A DNA stretch of 64,000 bases, from assembly GCF_000719115.1 (NCBI RefSeq), contig NZ_JOEA01000007.1, forward strand, positions 124,001 to 188,000, read 5' to 3'. Positions 62,293-64,000 of this stretch are shown here, piece by piece; position 1 is the stretch's first letter; every line of letters begins with the position of its first letter. The stretch is from Lentzea albidocapillata. Lineage in GTDB: Bacteria; Actinomycetota; Actinomycetes; Mycobacteriales; Pseudonocardiaceae. The notes under the pieces were generated by a model. It made no database searches and had not been told where the DNA came from. It saw nothing but the letters and a program-made list of their open reading frames with translations. A program made the translations under genes and the position numbers.

Positions 62293-63420
62293 ATGAGCCA
62301 GGACATTCGCGAGTTCATCACCCCCTTCACCGAGCTGCTGGGGTTCGGGGAGCCGACGCACCTCGAGCACGCCCACACCTGGATCCGCAACGAGCTGTTC
62401 GAGCAGCTCGCAGGCCTGGGCTTCCGCTCGATCGCCCTGGAGACCTGCCGGATCCGGGGCCTGAGTGTCAACGACTACGTCCACGGCGGCCCTGGCGACC
62501 TCGACACGATCATGAAGGAGGGCTTCTCCCACACGTTCGGGGAGAACTGGCCCGCCAATCGCGAGCTCGTCCAGTGGATGCGCGAGTACAACGCGGGCAA
62601 AGCACCGCGGGAACGCCTGTCGTTCCACGGCTTCGACTTCCAGACCGAGACGACCAGCGCGCCCAGCCCGCGTCCCTACCTCGAACACGCCCGCGACTAC
62701 CTGAGCGAGGACGTGGACCTGACGACCGACGACGAGAAGTGGAGCCGCGACGAAGCCGTCCTCGACCTCACCCAGTCGCCGGGGCGGTCGGAGGAAGCGA
62801 TCAGGCTGCGTGAGATCGGCACCGGGATGCTCAGGCGGCTGCACGAGCGCAGGACCACCGACGAGGCCTGGGCCCGCGCGGAGACGTACCTGGTGGCCGG
62901 GCTGAGCCTGCTCCAGTACCACCGGGAGTGCGCGGAACCGAGCCCGCTGGGCGTGCGCCTCAACCGCCTGTGCCAGCTGAGGGACGGCGTGATGGCGCGG
63001 AACCTGCTGGAGATCCGGCGCGCCGAGGCCGCGAACGGACCGACGTTCGTGTTCGGGCACAACGCCCACCTGCAGCGCACCAACAGTTCGATGGAGATGG
63101 CCGGCGAACGGATCGAGTGGTTCTCCGCGGGCGCGCTCGTGGCGCCGATCCTCGGTGACCAGTACACCGTGATCGGCGGCACGCTCGGCCGCAACGACTC
63201 GATCGGGCTGGGTGAACCGGACAAAGCCACCTTCGAAGGCCGGTTGCAGGACCGGTTCACGACCTGGGGCATCACGAAGGACAAGCCGGAGGGTGCGTCG
63301 CGCACCGACACCGGCGCCGACCCGATGCTGGCGATGGCCTACTTCCCGCTCGACCAGCACCTCATGGACGGTGTGGACGCTCTGCTGCACATCAGGGTTG
63401 GTCGTCCAGCGACGCGGTGA
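62293..63420 (+). CDS. Erythromycin esterase-like protein
   Basis: A 375-residue member of the EreA/EreB superfamily. The conserved catalytic core is seen as LGFGEPTHLEHA (about 18-29, with the active His), GFRSIALETCR (about 48-58) and FVFGHNAHLQR (about 253-263). Such enzymes open macrolide lactones, but many superfamily members have other roles. The adjacent TioE-like MerR suggests inducible resistance or modification of a natural product. ATG 62293 chosen; a start 18 bp upstream is possible. Ends overlapping the next gene by 29 bp, convergently. Confidence 0.85.
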   Translation: MSQDIREFITPFTELLGFGEPTHLEHAHTWIRNELFEQLAGLGFRSIALETCRIRGLSVNDYVHGGPGDLDTIMKEGFSHTFGENWPANRELVQWMREYNAGKAPRERLSFHGFDFQTETTSAPSPRPYLEHARDYLSEDVDLTTDDEKWSRDEAVLDLTQSPGRSEEAIRLREIGTGMLRRLHERRTTDEAWARAETYLVAGLSLLQYHRECAEPSPLGVRLNRLCQLRDGVMARNLLEIRRAEAANGPTFVFGHNAHLQRTNSSMEMAGERIEWFSAGALVAPILGDQYTVIGGTLGRNDSIGLGEPDKATFEGRLQDRFTTWGITKDKPEGASRTDTGADPMLAMAYFPLDQHLMDGVDALLHIRVGRPATR

Positions 63421-63898
63421 TCCACGGCGCGACGGGCAGGTCGCGCGTGTCGCACTCGATCGCCAGCTTCAGGGTCCACCGCAGGGCTTGTAAAACGACT
63501 GTCGCAAGCTCCTGCGGTTGCCCGTTGGCCAGGGCGATCTCGATCTGCTCCGAGGCCGCGTCCTGGTCGCCGTGCACCTCGGCCAGCAACGCGCGGATCG
63601 CCGTGCGGACGGGCGGGTCCGCGTCGTCGATCTGGACCTCGTTGCCCTCCTCGTCGAAGACCTGCATCTTCACCGGGGTGGCGCCGCCGGAACCGAGCGC
63701 GCTGACCATGCTGCTGCACTCGGCGAACAGCAGCAGCACGAGCTCACGGATCTCCTCGTTGCCCTCGGGCGACCCGCTGAGGTACCCGGTCACGAGGTCT
63801 ACCGCCACAGCGTCTTCCCCGGCACTGGCGGCAGCCAGCGCCTCACCGGCCACGGCCGTCAGCCGTGACCAGCGATCTGGATCCTGTGGTGGTGTCAC
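63392..63898 (-). CDS. Conserved hypothetical acidic protein
   Basis: A 168-residue acidic, mostly helical protein (RLTAVAGEALAAASAGEDAV, then ELVLLLFAECSSMV and VRTAIRALLAEVHGD) with a short hydrophilic insertion (DEEGNEVQIDD). No family recognised. GTG 63898 start. Codon use is normal for the genome, supporting it as a real gene. Confidence 0.65.
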   Translation of the reverse strand: MTPPQDPDRWSRLTAVAGEALAAASAGEDAVAVDLVTGYLSGSPEGNEEIRELVLLLFAECSSMVSALGSGGATPVKMQVFDEEGNEVQIDDADPPVRTAIRALLAEVHGDQDAASEQIEIALANGQPQELATVVLQALRWTLKLAIECDTRDLPVAPWITASLDDQP

Positions 63899-64000
63899 AG
63901 GTACTGCCTACCGCGCGGTGTCACGCGTTCGCAATGCCCCATCTTGATCAGAGTGCTACCGGGGTATGTCACTCCGCAGGTCAATGTGCGAATGAACGGA
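63899..64000. other. Window end, no feature seen
   Basis: The last 102 bp upstream of the hypothetical gene contain no further gene; a promoter for that gene presumably lies here but is not identifiable. Confidence 0.4.

Overview
ORGANISM. The window is about 70% G+C, with GTG/TTG starts, tightly overlapping operons and actinobacterial hallmark genes: a fused 2-oxoglutarate metabolism enzyme (Kgd) next to a DUF6104 gene, nickel superoxide dismutase with its maturation protease, SigE-type ECF sigma factors and a subtilisin-inhibitor-like protein. It looks like chromosomal DNA of a filamentous actinomycete, most likely Pseudonocardiaceae (Lentzea/Saccharothrix/Actinosynnema-like); the genus is an inference. 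I see no phage, plasmid, IS transposase, CRISPR array, rRNA or conventional tRNA. LAYOUT 1-17 kb: end of a secreted alpha/beta hydrolase; sodN/sodX divergent pair; a sugar epimerase; malic enzyme; a five-PAS GGDEF-EAL protein behind a perfect 32-bp palindrome; a BpsA-like aminopropyltransferase; an osmoprotectant ABC operon (ATPase, two permeases, lipoprotein); a tandem GNAT; a haloalkane-dehalogenase-like gene with MarR; and an IclR regulator. LAYOUT 17-31 kb: a sigma factor with a membrane partner; a five-gene overlapping histidine-utilisation operon (hutH, hutU, M20 amidohydrolase, hutF, hutI); then a twin module of two HTH proteins, each convergent with a secreted subtilisin (S8), the two protease genes sharing a 30-bp upstream box; and an aldo/keto reductase. 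LAYOUT 31-47 kb: secreted ricin-type lectin, DUF6104, kgd, an ATP-grasp protein, a repeat-rich gap with a long inverted repeat, a 1245-residue fused ABC exporter, a second ABC pair, two small conserved unknowns, an MFS/TetR drug-efflux pair and alanine dehydrogenase. LAYOUT 47-64 kb: a glycine riboswitch in front of gcvH-sdaA; an HxlR regulator; a Ro60 (TROVE) gene preceded by three tandem Y-RNA-like modules, two of which carry circularly permuted tRNA mimics; DedA; a small unknown; a UbiB kinase-like protein; a Tat-exported glycosidase; an SSI-type protease inhibitor; an SGNH lipase; an MHS transporter; a Gfo/Idh/MocA dehydrogenase; a double-MerR regulator with an erythromycin-esterase-like gene; and a terminal unknown. 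THEMES: (1) small-molecule nitrogen and carbon flow: histidine to glutamate, glycine/serine to pyruvate, alanine dehydrogenase, malic enzyme, Kgd. (2) A secreted protease/inhibitor/lectin set. (3) The Ro60 ribonucleoprotein locus at 49.9-51.96 kb, which I regard as the most interesting system here: three tandem RNA modules keep the Ro60-binding-like stem with compensatory base changes while their outer domains differ.
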